Origin: Pirellulaceae bacterium
Lineage (GTDB): Bacteria > Planctomycetota > Planctomycetia > Pirellulales > Pirellulaceae
DNA: 64,000 nt
Reading direction: 5' to 3'
Assembly: GCA_023382975.1 (NCBI GenBank)
Contig: JAHDXO010000005.1
Coordinates: 170,886-234,885, forward strand
Part shown: positions 19,092 through 28,194 of the stretch, one piece after another
Layout: each line of letters begins with the position of its first letter
How positions within the stretch are numbered: position 1 is the first letter of the stretch
Program-made: the position numbers and the translations under genes
Notes under the pieces: model-generated
Databases searched by the model: none
What the model was told of the DNA's origin: nothing
The model's input: only the letters and a program-made list of their open reading frames with translations

Positions 19092-19274
19092 TTCATAAGC
19101 TCCTTTGCAAGTGACGCCATTGTCGGGGCGCCGCCGACAGCGGTCAACACAGGCAGCACCTTCGCCCGAGTCCAAGCGTCCGTTTCGCGCCAGGCACTTG
19201 ATGGGCGACGAGAATTCGCCGCGGCGGTTCGCAGCTCGAAGACGGTAAGCCTTCGTGGGGCCGACAAGCGAGTT

Positions 19275-19346
19275 GGCAGGAAGATGGGCTGCAGCAAAAT
19301 GATGGGAGGGAGCTTACAGGCAGAAACATGGAGGGCAGAAAGATGG
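19275..19346. repeat. Degenerate GGCAGAAAGATGG-type repeats in a 368-bp intergenic gap
   Basis: Copies at 19275-19287 (GGCAGGAAGATGG), 19319-19331 (GGCAGAAACATGG) and 19334-19346 (GGCAGAAAGATGG), with a more decayed one around 19290. The rest of the gap 19092-19459 shows no convincing gene, terminator or RNA. It should contain the promoter of the GH95 gene near its 19091 end. Confidence 0.6.
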
Positions 19347-19459
19347 ATGCGGGATGTTTCTTTTCATCGATGTTCTTATCAAGCATCATCGTTGCCGCGC
19401 CTCGAAGAAGCACGCGGCTCAGCGGACGAATCAGCAGATGGTGAAAGGCCGCGCCGGGA

Positions 19460-20839
19460 CTAACGGAACTGCAGTGTGTACAGGTGCGCGCGGCGAAGCT
19501 CGAAACTCAGCACGATCGATTTGCCTTGCAGGTCAGCCAAGTCCGCGTCGCCCTGCCAACGGACTGGCGCAGCTAGTGAATCGCCTGTCAGGGCTTGGCA
19601 GCGTTGGAGTTCGAAGCCCGGGACCGGGCGACCCTCGTTGTCCTGGATCTCGACGCGTATTTGGCCGCCCTCGGCGGCCTGGTAGTTGAGGACGAGGCCG
19701 CTGCCGCTGAAACGAAGCGGCTTGGTCCGCAATCCGCCTCCCTGGTCGGCGCGGATCGACACGAGCCCGCCGGCCCGGTACGTGAAACGGCGCACTCGGC
19801 TGTCCGGGCCCGTGTAGTAGGCCTCGGTCGCGTAGACCGACCACTCGGCGTCCGAGCCGGGCAACTGGACCAACCCCCACGTCATGTAGTTACTGCGGTT
19901 GCCGTCTCGCTCCTCCGGCGCGTCCAAGGGGATCAACGCATCCGTCCAGCGACGGAAGCTGCGGCCGTCGCGGCTGGTCATCAACGTTGGCTCGACCTGC
20001 TGAGTCGCCGGCAGGAACCGCGTCGGAAACCCGATCAGAACGTGGGCCGCTCCTGGATAGGGCATCACGGCATTGGTGTACAAGTGCTCCTGCGGCGCGT
20101 CGGGATACTCCAGGAACGTCGGGCCGGTCCACGTCAGGAAATCGTCCGAAGTTCCCGTCATGATGTCTCGAACGCCCCGAAACGCGCGATGGCACTCGCG
20201 GTAGATCTTCGCGTGCGGATCCCAAAACGCTAGATTCTGGGAATCGAACGCGCCTTGGGTGATCACCGGTTTGTCGACTATCCGGCTCCAACTCAGTCCA
20301 TCGGCAGACTGCAGGGCGATAAGCCCGCCGGAGCCGCCGGCCAAGGCTTTGTACCGCGACTCGGGCGGCGCCGCCGGGTTCTCGTCCTTGAACGGCGTGA
20401 AGTTGTGCGTGCCGGCACCGGTCCAGACGATGTTGTTCCGCGTGCTGCCCTGGAACTCGTGCAGCCCCAACTCGGGTTTCTCCCAGCGGATACCGTCGCG
20501 GCTCTCGGCGTAACAGGTCACTTCGGGATGCGCGGCTCGGCGCGCCGCAGTGTCGTGATGCGAACCGCGATAGTACATGCGATACCGGTCGCCGTCCTGA
20601 AAGACCGTGTAGTACGCGCTGGTATTTCCCTCCCACGGTTGATCGGCGACCAGCACCACCTCGCGCGGCTGCGGCTTGTGCAGCAGCAACCGGGCGTCGC
20701 CGTCCAACCGCTGGACCAGGAAGTCGTCCAACAGCGGCTCCAGGCGGGATCCGATCTCGACAGCCTCCTGGCCACCGACTTGCGGGATCAGCAGGCACAC
20801 GCATGTCACGGCCACCATCGCGGCGACTGGCATCTTCAC
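19460..20839 (-). CDS. Secreted GH32/GH43-like five-bladed propeller protein
   Basis: 459 residues from the GTG at 20839, which has AAAGGAG 7 nt upstream; the ATG two codons later is too far from it. The long frame upstream of 20839 lacks coding character. A signal peptide (MVAVTCVCLLIPQVGG) is followed by repeats of the type DGDRYRMYYRGS, YAESRDGIRWEKPELG, LQSADGLSWSRI and MTSRDGRSFRRW, as seen in glycoside hydrolase families with five-bladed propellers. A beta-sandwich tail follows (GGQIRVEIQDNEGRPVPGF). Catalytic acids cannot be assigned with certainty, so it may bind rather than cut sugar. It sits in the minus-strand carbohydrate block, 98 bp downstream of the PIG-L gene. Confidence 0.75.
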   Translation of the reverse strand: MKMPVAAMVAVTCVCLLIPQVGGQEAVEIGSRLEPLLDDFLVQRLDGDARLLLHKPQPREVVLVADQPWEGNTSAYYTVFQDGDRYRMYYRGSHHDTAARRAAHPEVTCYAESRDGIRWEKPELGLHEFQGSTRNNIVWTGAGTHNFTPFKDENPAAPPESRYKALAGGSGGLIALQSADGLSWSRIVDKPVITQGAFDSQNLAFWDPHAKIYRECHRAFRGVRDIMTGTSDDFLTWTGPTFLEYPDAPQEHLYTNAVMPYPGAAHVLIGFPTRFLPATQQVEPTLMTSRDGRSFRRWTDALIPLDAPEERDGNRSNYMTWGLVQLPGSDAEWSVYATEAYYTGPDSRVRRFTYRAGGLVSIRADQGGGLRTKPLRFSGSGLVLNYQAAEGGQIRVEIQDNEGRPVPGFELQRCQALTGDSLAAPVRWQGDADLADLQGKSIVLSFELRRAHLYTLQFR

Positions 20840-20937
20840 GATCGTTCTCCTTTCGAATCTCGATGCTCGCCGAGTCGTCGGCGATGCAGCATGGCGCGAC
20901 GGTGACGGGCAACCGTGCGTTTCTCTCCAGCGAACGC

Positions 20938-21909
20938 CTACTTCTGCGGCAGGAACGGGAACAGTTGGCGAATTTCCGCGGCGGTAGGTTGGCGGCCGTA
21001 TTCGCAGACCTCGAACGCTTCGGCGTAGCGGACCTGCTTGCCCGCTTCCTCGCCGTACAGTTCGATCAACTTCTCTCGACCGTAGTCGGCGACCTGCTGC
21101 GCGCGGCGGCGGAAACCTTCGCGCAGCCGCTCGAACGCCTGCTTGCGTTCTTCGTCGTTGCGAGGCACCCGGTGCGGACCGCCGTTGGCGCCGCCTTCGA
21201 TGAATTGCGACTCCATCGTCGCCAGCGCGTCGATCTTGCGTTCGATGACCGAATCGAGGGCGACGACGATGTCCGCCCGGAAAGGCGACGGCAGCTTGAA
21301 ATTGTCGAACGAGTACAGAAACACGGGGTTCTTCTTCATGTGCGGCACGTCCGGGCACAGGAACGGCACACCGACCATGTAGGCGCAATCCTGCATCAAC
21401 ACGCCCGTGTAGCGGTGGTCGGGATGGTAGTCGTTCGGTCGGTGCCCGATGACGATATCCGCGTTCCACTGCCGGATCAGGCGGGTCATGATCTTGCGGT
21501 TCTCGAGCGTCGGTTCAAGTTCCCCGTCGTGGATGTCCAGCACCTCGGTCGTCGTCTCCAGGATCTTTGCGGCCGCCTGGACTTCGTCATTGCGGCGCAG
21601 CGCCAGCGGCCCGCCCGCCATCTGCCAGTGGCCGATGTCGCCGTTGGTCATCGAGACCAGCTTGACGTGATGCCCCAAATCGGACCACAAGGCCGCCGAG
21701 CCACCGGCGCGGATTTCGCAGTCGTCGGGATGGGCGCCGAACACGATCACGCCCAATTTGTCGTCGGCGGGACGGATCGGATGGCCGGCGAATGTCGTCG
21801 TCCGCGCGGGCGGCGGCGGATCGGACTGGCCCGACTGGGAAAAACCGAAGGCCGCAGCCAACAAGAGACCAAGTACCATACCACCGGAGAACCAAGACCA
21901 ACGCTTCAT
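20938..21909 (-). CDS. PIG-L/LmbE-family zinc deacetylase, exported
   Basis: 323 residues with an N-terminal hydrophobic anchor or signal (MVLGLLLAAAFGFSQ). The family zinc and catalytic motif GAHPDDCEIRAGGS and the third-ligand motif NDYHPDHRYTG are intact. Known members remove N-acetyl (or other N-acyl) groups from amino sugars and related small molecules. The planctomycete secreted paralogues have unknown substrates, but co-location with GH95, sulfatase and glycosidase-like genes favours an acetylated glycan fragment. The start has GGGAGGTGATGCC upstream. The next gene upstream ends 21 bp away, so the two are likely co-transcribed. Confidence 0.9.
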   Translation of the reverse strand: MKRWSWFSGGMVLGLLLAAAFGFSQSGQSDPPPPARTTTFAGHPIRPADDKLGVIVFGAHPDDCEIRAGGSAALWSDLGHHVKLVSMTNGDIGHWQMAGGPLALRRNDEVQAAAKILETTTEVLDIHDGELEPTLENRKIMTRLIRQWNADIVIGHRPNDYHPDHRYTGVLMQDCAYMVGVPFLCPDVPHMKKNPVFLYSFDNFKLPSPFRADIVVALDSVIERKIDALATMESQFIEGGANGGPHRVPRNDEERKQAFERLREGFRRRAQQVADYGREKLIELYGEEAGKQVRYAEAFEVCEYGRQPTAAEIRQLFPFLPQK

Positions 21910-21930
21910 GGCATCACCTCCCGGAAAACA

Positions 21931-24105
21931 TCAAGGTTTGGAAACGGAGTCAGTCCGGTCAGACGGACCTGTGGAAAACGGAACGACCTTCCCAGCCAAA
22001 TCTCGCTGCCAACGCGGCACGGCGAGACGCAGCACGGGCTGGTCCAACGCAACCCGGTCCCGCCGGACGATCTCGCCGGTTCGCGTATCCCACCATTCAA
22101 CACGATAGGCTCCGGGCTGCAACCCGTCGACGTCGATTCGCTGGTCGCTGATTGTTCCTGGCTGGTGGTTGCGGATGACGACGTGTTCCCAACTGGCCGC
22201 GGGATCGAACAGCCAGAAGTAGGCTCGATCGTCGCCCTGCAAGCCGGCCAAACGGACTTCAGTGCCGGAGATCGTGGCCGAGATCTTGCGCAGGTTGGCG
22301 GTTGTCCACGGGATATCGGCGACGAAATCCGCCAGCGGCCGATAGTGTGGGTAGTGGTTTCTCGGGTCCAGACGGTCCCACCACCAGAAGAGCGCCGTGC
22401 CCGATGTGCCGGACAACGCCGATGCCCAGATCGCGTGGTGGAAATCGAGGATCTCGGGGCTCTCACGCATCTCTTTGGTCGGTCGCCATTGCGGATCGGC
22501 CAGTCCGAACTCGCCGATCAGCGCGGGCTTGGCGGACGCATGCTCGCGCAGCCACGCGGCGTTGCCCAGCACCGCTTCAACCTCGTCCGCGTAGGGACGC
22601 GGCTCGACCGGACGAAGATAGAAATGCACGTCCGCCACATCCAGTTGAGGATGCCGACAGTCGCCCGCCGACCGATTCCAGGTGCTGGTCGAACGCAGAT
22701 GACCATAGACGTCGGTCTGTTCTAGGTATTGGCCGACATCGCGGTAGAACCGGTCCAGCGGCAGCCCCGGATCCATCTCGTTGAAGTATTCCCAGACGGC
22801 GACCGACGTCGAGCACCCCCATCGCGCAACAGCGTAACGCAGCAAGTTCTTCGCGTCGTTGATCGCCCGCCGGTACTCCGAACTGTTCTCGTCCCGCAGA
22901 TCGCGCATGTAAACGTCGCGTGTGATCAGGCACAGTTGCAGGTACAACCCGTGCTGCTCGGCCGACTCGACCAGATCGTCCAGCAGCCGGCAGTCGATCG
23001 GATTGTAGAAACCGCGTTCGGCCCGGTTCACGGCAGCTTCCCAGAGCAGTTCCGGCCCCCCGGCCGCTTCCTTCAACGACAAACCATCGATCCATGCGGC
23101 GCCTTGCCCCGTGACACGGATCGTCGTGCGGCCCAGCCAATACTCGCCGTCGTCCGTGGTGAAACGCAACTCCAGCGGCTGCCATGCCTCCGGATCGGCC
23201 GACGCCAACGGCTGAGCCCATTCGTCCGACCCGACGGTCACTTGCAGCCGCGCGCCGGCGTCCATCCGGACTCGACCCGTCAGCGCGTACTCGGTTCTCG
23301 GGAGCAACGCGACGCTGTGCGACGGACTGACTGGCAGCGAACCGCGGTCCCCTGCCTCGATCCGCAAGCATTGCCGTCCCGACGCTTCGTCGCCGGGGAG
23401 GGGAGCGAACGGTGGCTTCCCGCTCCACGACCGGCTCCAGGCGCTCTTGCGTGCCTCGATCGCCAACGCCCAATCGTGGCAGCACGTCCAAATTCGCAGG
23501 TAGTTCGCTCCGTTGGCGGACAGTTGTTGGAAAATCTCCGGGACTCGCGGCGGCGTGACGAACTGGCTTTCGCCGACAAAGGCCAGATTCTGCCCGATGG
23601 GAAAGAACGGTTGGCCTTCGGAGAACTCGAAATACCGCGGATCGCTGCGGCTGACTCGCACGAACCCCTTGTTGTCCGACGGCGTACAGGCGAAGTTCGC
23701 GGGCGGCGACCGGTGCGTGCCGCGACGGTCCTTGCATTCGGCCAGGACCGAGTAGTCGCCGACTTCGCTGGGTGCGAAACGGGCTCGCCAGCCGGGTGGT
23801 CCTGCGGGATAGAGCCAGGCCGCTGGTCGGCCCGAACGCGGTCGGTCCACTCGCTGGCACGGCTGCATGAAGAACGCCGGCAGACGCAATTCGCGTCCGC
23901 CGGGCGTTTTCAGGATCAGTTGCATGTCGACTTCGCCGGGATCGAAGGCGTTCTCGTACTGCGCGTCGGTCTCGATCTCGAACTCGATCCGCTGGTACTT
24001 GCCGATCGAAGACTCCAGCGGACGAAGCCGGACTTCGGCGGCAGTTCCATTCGCAGCGGCCAGCACGGTTGCGACGAGAAACACAAAAGTCAAGCGTGCG
24101 TTCAT
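21931..24105 (-). CDS. DUF5060-containing glycosidase-like secreted protein
   Basis: 724 residues from the ATG at 24105 (AGGAAG upstream, signal peptide LTFVFLVATVLAAANGTAA). An N-terminal beta-sandwich of DUF5060 type is followed by a TIM-barrel-like region opening with FFPIGQNLAFVG and RIWTCCHDW. An inserted jelly-roll segment occupies about 255-350. VAVWEYFNEMD and PALIGEFGLADPQW carry the two candidate catalytic glutamates expected for clan GH-A (acid/base NE and nucleophile E). A small all-beta C-terminal domain follows. No exact GH family is claimed. It heads a likely operon with the PIG-L gene, 21 bp downstream. Confidence 0.82.
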   Translation of the reverse strand: MNARLTFVFLVATVLAAANGTAAEVRLRPLESSIGKYQRIEFEIETDAQYENAFDPGEVDMQLILKTPGGRELRLPAFFMQPCQRVDRPRSGRPAAWLYPAGPPGWRARFAPSEVGDYSVLAECKDRRGTHRSPPANFACTPSDNKGFVRVSRSDPRYFEFSEGQPFFPIGQNLAFVGESQFVTPPRVPEIFQQLSANGANYLRIWTCCHDWALAIEARKSAWSRSWSGKPPFAPLPGDEASGRQCLRIEAGDRGSLPVSPSHSVALLPRTEYALTGRVRMDAGARLQVTVGSDEWAQPLASADPEAWQPLELRFTTDDGEYWLGRTTIRVTGQGAAWIDGLSLKEAAGGPELLWEAAVNRAERGFYNPIDCRLLDDLVESAEQHGLYLQLCLITRDVYMRDLRDENSSEYRRAINDAKNLLRYAVARWGCSTSVAVWEYFNEMDPGLPLDRFYRDVGQYLEQTDVYGHLRSTSTWNRSAGDCRHPQLDVADVHFYLRPVEPRPYADEVEAVLGNAAWLREHASAKPALIGEFGLADPQWRPTKEMRESPEILDFHHAIWASALSGTSGTALFWWWDRLDPRNHYPHYRPLADFVADIPWTTANLRKISATISGTEVRLAGLQGDDRAYFWLFDPAASWEHVVIRNHQPGTISDQRIDVDGLQPGAYRVEWWDTRTGEIVRRDRVALDQPVLRLAVPRWQRDLAGKVVPFSTGPSDRTDSVSKP

Positions 24106-24299
24106 GTCTGAGGTCTTCCTGGGAGGGAGTGACAAGTCATCATTGTGCTGCGTCCCCGATCCAATTGGAAGCACGAAGGACGAACCAGTCCCGGTGTTCT
24201 GCTTGTATCGGGAGAAAGCTGAGTGCCCCCTTTCCTGTGGGCCGGAGGTCGCGTAGGATTTTTGCTTTGACTCGTCGGAAGGGACCGGGAGTTGTCCCC

Positions 24300-26798
24300 A
24301 TGATCCAAGACTTCGAAAAACTTGGTGTTTTCTACCTCGGCAAGCCGTATGACCCCCAGCAGAACCGCCCGCTGGACGGCTGGATGCTGTATGATTCCAA
24401 GGATCTGACCACGCACGCGGTGTGCGTCGGCATGACGGGCAGCGGCAAGACTGGGTTGTGTCTGTCGCTACTCGAAGAGGCCGCGATCGACGGCATTCCC
24501 GCGATCGCGATCGATCCCAAGGGCGATTTGGGGAACTTGCTGCTGGCGTTTCCGGAATTGAAGTCGGAGGATTTCCGGCCCTGGGTCGACGAGGCCGAGG
24601 CGGCGCGGCAGGACAAGTCGGTGGACGAATTCGCCGTCCAGGAGGCGGAGAAGTGGCGTCTGGGACTGGCGGAGTGGGGCCAGGACGCGGCGCGAATCGC
24701 GCGGTATCGGGATGCGGTCGAGATCGCGGTCTACACGCCGGGCAGCAACGCGGGACTGCCGCTGACGATCCTCCGCTCGTTTGATGCCCCGGCCGCGGCG
24801 CTGGTGGAAGACGGTGAAGCCTTCCGCGAGCGAGTCAGCGCGGCCGCCTCGGGGCTGCTGGCCCTGCTGGGGATCGACGCGGATCCGGTGCAGAGCCGCG
24901 AGCACATCCTGTTGGCGAACTTGTTCGACCGGTCGTGGCGGGACGGCCGGAATCTGCCGATCGCCGATTTGATCCGTGCCATCCAGTCGCCGCCGTTTGA
25001 CAAGGTCGGCTTCCTGGACCTGGAGACGTTCTTCCCGGCGGAAGATCGTTTCCGATTGGCGACGCGGGTGAACAACCTGTTCGCCTCGCCTGGCTTTGCC
25101 GGTTGGCTTGAAGGCGAACCGTTGAATGTCGGCCGGCTGTTGTACACTGAGCAAGGCAAGCCGCGGTTGTCGATCGTTTCCATCGCCCACCTGTCGGATG
25201 CCGAGCGGATGTTCTTCGTGACGATCCTGCTGAACGAAGTCGTGTCGTGGATGCGGACCCAGCCGGGCACATCCAGTCTGCGGGCGATCCTGTACATGGA
25301 CGAGGTGTTCGGCTACTTTCCGCCCACGGCCAACCCGCCTTCGAAACTGCCGATGCTGACCCTGTTGAAACAGGCCAGGGCGTTTGGTCTGGGCGTGGTG
25401 TTGGCGACTCAGAACCCGGTGGACCTCGACTACAAAGGGCTGTCGAACGCCGGCACTTGGTTCCTGGGCCGGTTACAGACGGAGCGCGACAAGGCACGCG
25501 TACTGGACGGGCTGGAGGGGGCATCCGCGGCCGCGGGGCGAGGCTTCGACCGCCGTGCCATGGAAGCGACGCTGGCCGGTCTTGGTCGCCGCGTGTTCGT
25601 GATGAACAATGTCCACGAGAATGAACCCGTGCTGTTTCAGACACGCTGGACGCTGTCCTATCTGCGCGGGCCGCTGACTCGCCAGCAGATTTCGCAGTTG
25701 ACGGCGTCGAGGAAGAACGCGGAACGGGATGCGCAGCAAGCTGGCGAGGCGGCAGCATCCGCCTCGGCCTCGGTCGCTGCATCGGGTCCCTCCGCCGCCT
25801 CGCCCACGGCGGCAGCCGCCGCAATGCCGGCGGATGTCGGGCATGACTCCTCGAACCGGCCCGTGTTGCCGCCGGGCATTTCGGAACGGTTTCTGGCCGC
25901 TGAGCCACCTCCGGCCGGCAAACGGCTGATGTATCGTCCTGGGCTGTTGGGAACAGCTCGTCTGCACTACGTCCACGCCAAGAGCAAGACGGATGCGTGG
26001 CAGAGCCTGGCGTTGTGGACAACCTCGTGCGGCGGCGACCCCGGCGATGCCTGGACGTCCGCGGAACGAATCGGTGATGGCGAATCGGAATTCCAGGCCG
26101 AGCCAGCGGCGGATGCCGGCTTCGCCTCGCTGCCGACTGAACTTGTGCAAGCCAAAGCTTACGCGGCATGGACGAAGGCGCTGAAGGAGCATCTGTATCG
26201 AGAATGCCCCTTGGTGCTGAAATTCTGTCCACAGTTAAGCCTCTTTGCCCGCGAGGACGAAAGCGAATCCGACTTTCGCATCCGGCTGCAAACGGCAAGT
26301 CGCGAGCAACGCGACGTAGAGTTGGAGAAGCTCAAAAAGCGTTACGAGCCAAAACTGGCCACCTTGATGGACCAGAAACGGCGGGCGGAAGAACGCGTCG
26401 GCAGGGAAAAATCCCAGTATCGCCAGCAGCAGCTCAGTGCGGCAGTTTCGGTGGGCGCTTCGATCCTGGGTGCCCTGTTCGGCCGTAAGTTGACCAGCAC
26501 AACCAACGTCACTCGGGCGGCTTCGGCCATGAAAGGAATCGGCAAGAGTGTCGAACAGCGGGACGACATCGGCCGAGCAACGGAGACGGTCGAGCAGATT
26601 GAGGAGAAGATCGCCAAACTGGAGAGCGAGTTCCAAGAAGAAATCGGCCGCATCGAGGAACAAGTGGCCGCGGACCGGCTTGCGCTGGAAGAGGTTGTGG
26701 TGCGACCACGAAAAACGGACATTGCCGTTGGGAGCGTGGTTTTACTCTGGACGCCGTGGTACGTTGACGCGGATGGAATTGCCGAAAGAGGGTTCTGA
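24300..26798 (+). CDS. HerA/DUF87-type P-loop ATPase with C-terminal coiled coil
   Basis: 832 residues. Walker A is GMTGSGKT (44-51) and Walker B is RAILYMDEVFG (D334, E335). KGDLGNLLLAFPEL and ATQNPVDLDYKGLSN match the HerA-like/FtsK-superfamily ATP-binding proteins. The middle is an Ala/Ser-rich linker (about 475-520). The C-terminal third is charged coiled coil (EKLKKRYEPKLATLMDQKRR, VEQIEEKIAKLESEFQEEIG) around a glycine-rich patch, SVGASILGALFGRK. Family members act on DNA or as transport-type motors; the role here is unknown. The ribosome-binding site GGGAG lies in the loop of a small hairpin (24281-24285 with 24294-24298). The DUF4190 gene starts 2 bp after its stop, so both are probably one unit. 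Confidence 0.85.
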   Translation: MIQDFEKLGVFYLGKPYDPQQNRPLDGWMLYDSKDLTTHAVCVGMTGSGKTGLCLSLLEEAAIDGIPAIAIDPKGDLGNLLLAFPELKSEDFRPWVDEAEAARQDKSVDEFAVQEAEKWRLGLAEWGQDAARIARYRDAVEIAVYTPGSNAGLPLTILRSFDAPAAALVEDGEAFRERVSAAASGLLALLGIDADPVQSREHILLANLFDRSWRDGRNLPIADLIRAIQSPPFDKVGFLDLETFFPAEDRFRLATRVNNLFASPGFAGWLEGEPLNVGRLLYTEQGKPRLSIVSIAHLSDAERMFFVTILLNEVVSWMRTQPGTSSLRAILYMDEVFGYFPPTANPPSKLPMLTLLKQARAFGLGVVLATQNPVDLDYKGLSNAGTWFLGRLQTERDKARVLDGLEGASAAAGRGFDRRAMEATLAGLGRRVFVMNNVHENEPVLFQTRWTLSYLRGPLTRQQISQLTASRKNAERDAQQAGEAAASASASVAASGPSAASPTAAAAAMPADVGHDSSNRPVLPPGISERFLAAEPPPAGKRLMYRPGLLGTARLHYVHAKSKTDAWQSLALWTTSCGGDPGDAWTSAERIGDGESEFQAEPAADAGFASLPTELVQAKAYAAWTKALKEHLYRECPLVLKFCPQLSLFAREDESESDFRIRLQTASREQRDVELEKLKKRYEPKLATLMDQKRRAEERVGREKSQYRQQQLSAAVSVGASILGALFGRKLTSTTNVTRAASAMKGIGKSVEQRDDIGRATETVEQIEEKIAKLESEFQEEIGRIEEQVAADRLALEEVVVRPRKTDIAVGSVVLLWTPWYVDADGIAERGF

Positions 26799-26800
26799 TT

Positions 26801-27319
26801 ATGCCGATCGAGATGGTTTGTAGTGGTTGTGGCCAAACACTGCGGGTGGCTGACGAACATGCCGGCAAGAAGGCTCGTTGCCCTGCCTGCGGAACGATTG
26901 CCGATGTGCCGCTGGCGGGCAGCCCGGCCGCGGCGTTCGAAGAACCAACCCGCCAGTGGCCAGGAGACCCCCCGTTCAAACCGAGTGCCAACCCGTTTGC
27001 AGATCGTCCGGAACCGGCGATCAATCCTTATGCATCGCCGTCCGCACCGATGGTTCGCCCAGGCCAATATGGAAAGCCCCATCGAGCGGGCCTCGTGCTG
27101 ACCTTTGGTATTATCGGGATATTGTGCTGCATGCCGTTTGGAATCGCTGCCTGGGTGATGGGCGCGTCAGACTTGGCGGAAATCCGCGCCGGCCGCATGG
27201 ATCCGAGCGGCGAGGGCACCACGCGGGTTGGCATGATCCTCGGCATCGTTTCCGTGGGGTTTGCTGTGCTTTGGGTGGTATTGAATTTCGGCCTGTTGGC
27301 CATCGGCGGGCTTCATTGA
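26801..27319 (+). CDS. Zinc-ribbon DUF4190-type membrane protein
   Basis: 172 residues. An N-terminal zinc ribbon with two CxxC pairs (VCSGCGQTLRV and ARCPACG) is followed by a Pro/Asn-rich linker. Two membrane helices come next (LVLTFGIIGILCCMPFGIAAWVMG and MILGIVSVGFAVLWVVLNFGLLA) separated by the DLAEIRAGRMDPSGEGTTRVG motif of DUF4190. Such proteins are frequent in planctomycetes with no known function. The start lies 2 bp after the ATPase stop. Confidence 0.85.
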   Translation: MPIEMVCSGCGQTLRVADEHAGKKARCPACGTIADVPLAGSPAAAFEEPTRQWPGDPPFKPSANPFADRPEPAINPYASPSAPMVRPGQYGKPHRAGLVLTFGIIGILCCMPFGIAAWVMGASDLAEIRAGRMDPSGEGTTRVGMILGIVSVGFAVLWVVLNFGLLAIGGLH

Positions 27320-27407
27320 TTGCGACCTCGCTCGGAGTCATGGCTGTAGTACTCCAAGCGATGCATCGGGAATGACACTGGATGGACTGTTCTTTCGCCA
27401 TTGGCCG

Positions 27408-27416
27408 TGATATAAT
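27408..27416 (+). promoter_or_regulatory. Extended -10 promoter element upstream of the response regulators
   Basis: TGATATAAT (27408-27416) is a perfect extended -10 (TGnTATAAT), 54 bp before the GTG start of the first response regulator. No good -35 is seen at the right spacing, as is common for extended -10 promoters. Confidence 0.5.
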
Positions 27417-27470
27417 CGTATTCGGTTCATCAACGCTAGTGTGTTTGGGCTTTTTGCGAGGATTTGGACA

Positions 27471-28103
27471 GTGGCGATCAGATTGATGCTGGCGGACGAC
27501 CAAGAAGTGATCCGCAGAGGATTGGCTAGGTTGCTGGCGGGCGAGGACATCCAGATCGTTGCTGAAGCGGCGACCAGTGCTGAAGCGATTGCGACGGCGA
27601 CCCAGTGCAAGCCGGACGTTCTGCTGCTGGACGTGCAGATGCCGGACATGGACGGAGTGGACGCTCTGGAGCAGATTCGCGAGAAGTCGCCGACGACGAA
27701 AGTCATCATGATCTCGGCTTACGACAATTCCAGCCATGTGGCTCGTGCCGTGGCTCAAGGAGCTGTCGATTTTCTGCTCAAGGATGTTCCGGCCGAGGAG
27801 TTCGAGAACGCAGTACGGCGAGCCGTGCGCGGTGAAGCATCGCCCGAGGATGCACTGTTCAGTACGATCAAAGCGAGATTGCAGGTACGTCCGGATCCGA
27901 AGAGAGACGACGTGCCCCTCACCCGCCGCGAGTACCAGGTTCTCAAGCATCTGGGCTATGGCCTGAGCAATCGCGAGATCGCCCGATCGTTGAATATCAG
28001 CGTGGAAACCGTCAAGGAGCATGTTCAACACGTCTTGCGAAAGCTCGCCATGCCCGATCGAACGGCGGTGGCCGTCTGGATCGTCAAGCGGGGACTGGCA
28101 TGA
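27471..28103 (+). CDS. NarL/FixJ-family response regulator (copy 1)
   Basis: 210 residues from the GTG at 27471 (GAGGAT upstream). This start gives exactly the length of the adjacent paralogue; an upstream ATG at 27441 is possible. Receiver domain: acidic pair D9-D10, phosphoacceptor D54 (LLLDVQMPDMDG), switch S82 and K104 are all present. The C-terminal LuxR-type helix-turn-helix reads REYQVLKHLGYGLSNREIARSLNISVETVKEHVQ. It should bind DNA as a phosphorylation-controlled dimer. No histidine kinase is in the window, so its input is unknown. Confidence 0.93.
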   Translation: MAIRLMLADDQEVIRRGLARLLAGEDIQIVAEAATSAEAIATATQCKPDVLLLDVQMPDMDGVDALEQIREKSPTTKVIMISAYDNSSHVARAVAQGAVDFLLKDVPAEEFENAVRRAVRGEASPEDALFSTIKARLQVRPDPKRDDVPLTRREYQVLKHLGYGLSNREIARSLNISVETVKEHVQHVLRKLAMPDRTAVAVWIVKRGLA

Positions 28104-28194
28104 CGCGACGAACTATCCGCGGAGTTCGGTAGTCGACATCTCGTTGGTGGGTTGTTTCGAGGTAAACTTTTGCTTTCTTAGAGAGGCTTGTACT

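Noticed and set aside
20803..22725. Long plus-strand open frame (640 codons)
   Set aside because: It is antisense to the PIG-L and DUF5060 genes, with Arg/Val-rich low-information sequence.
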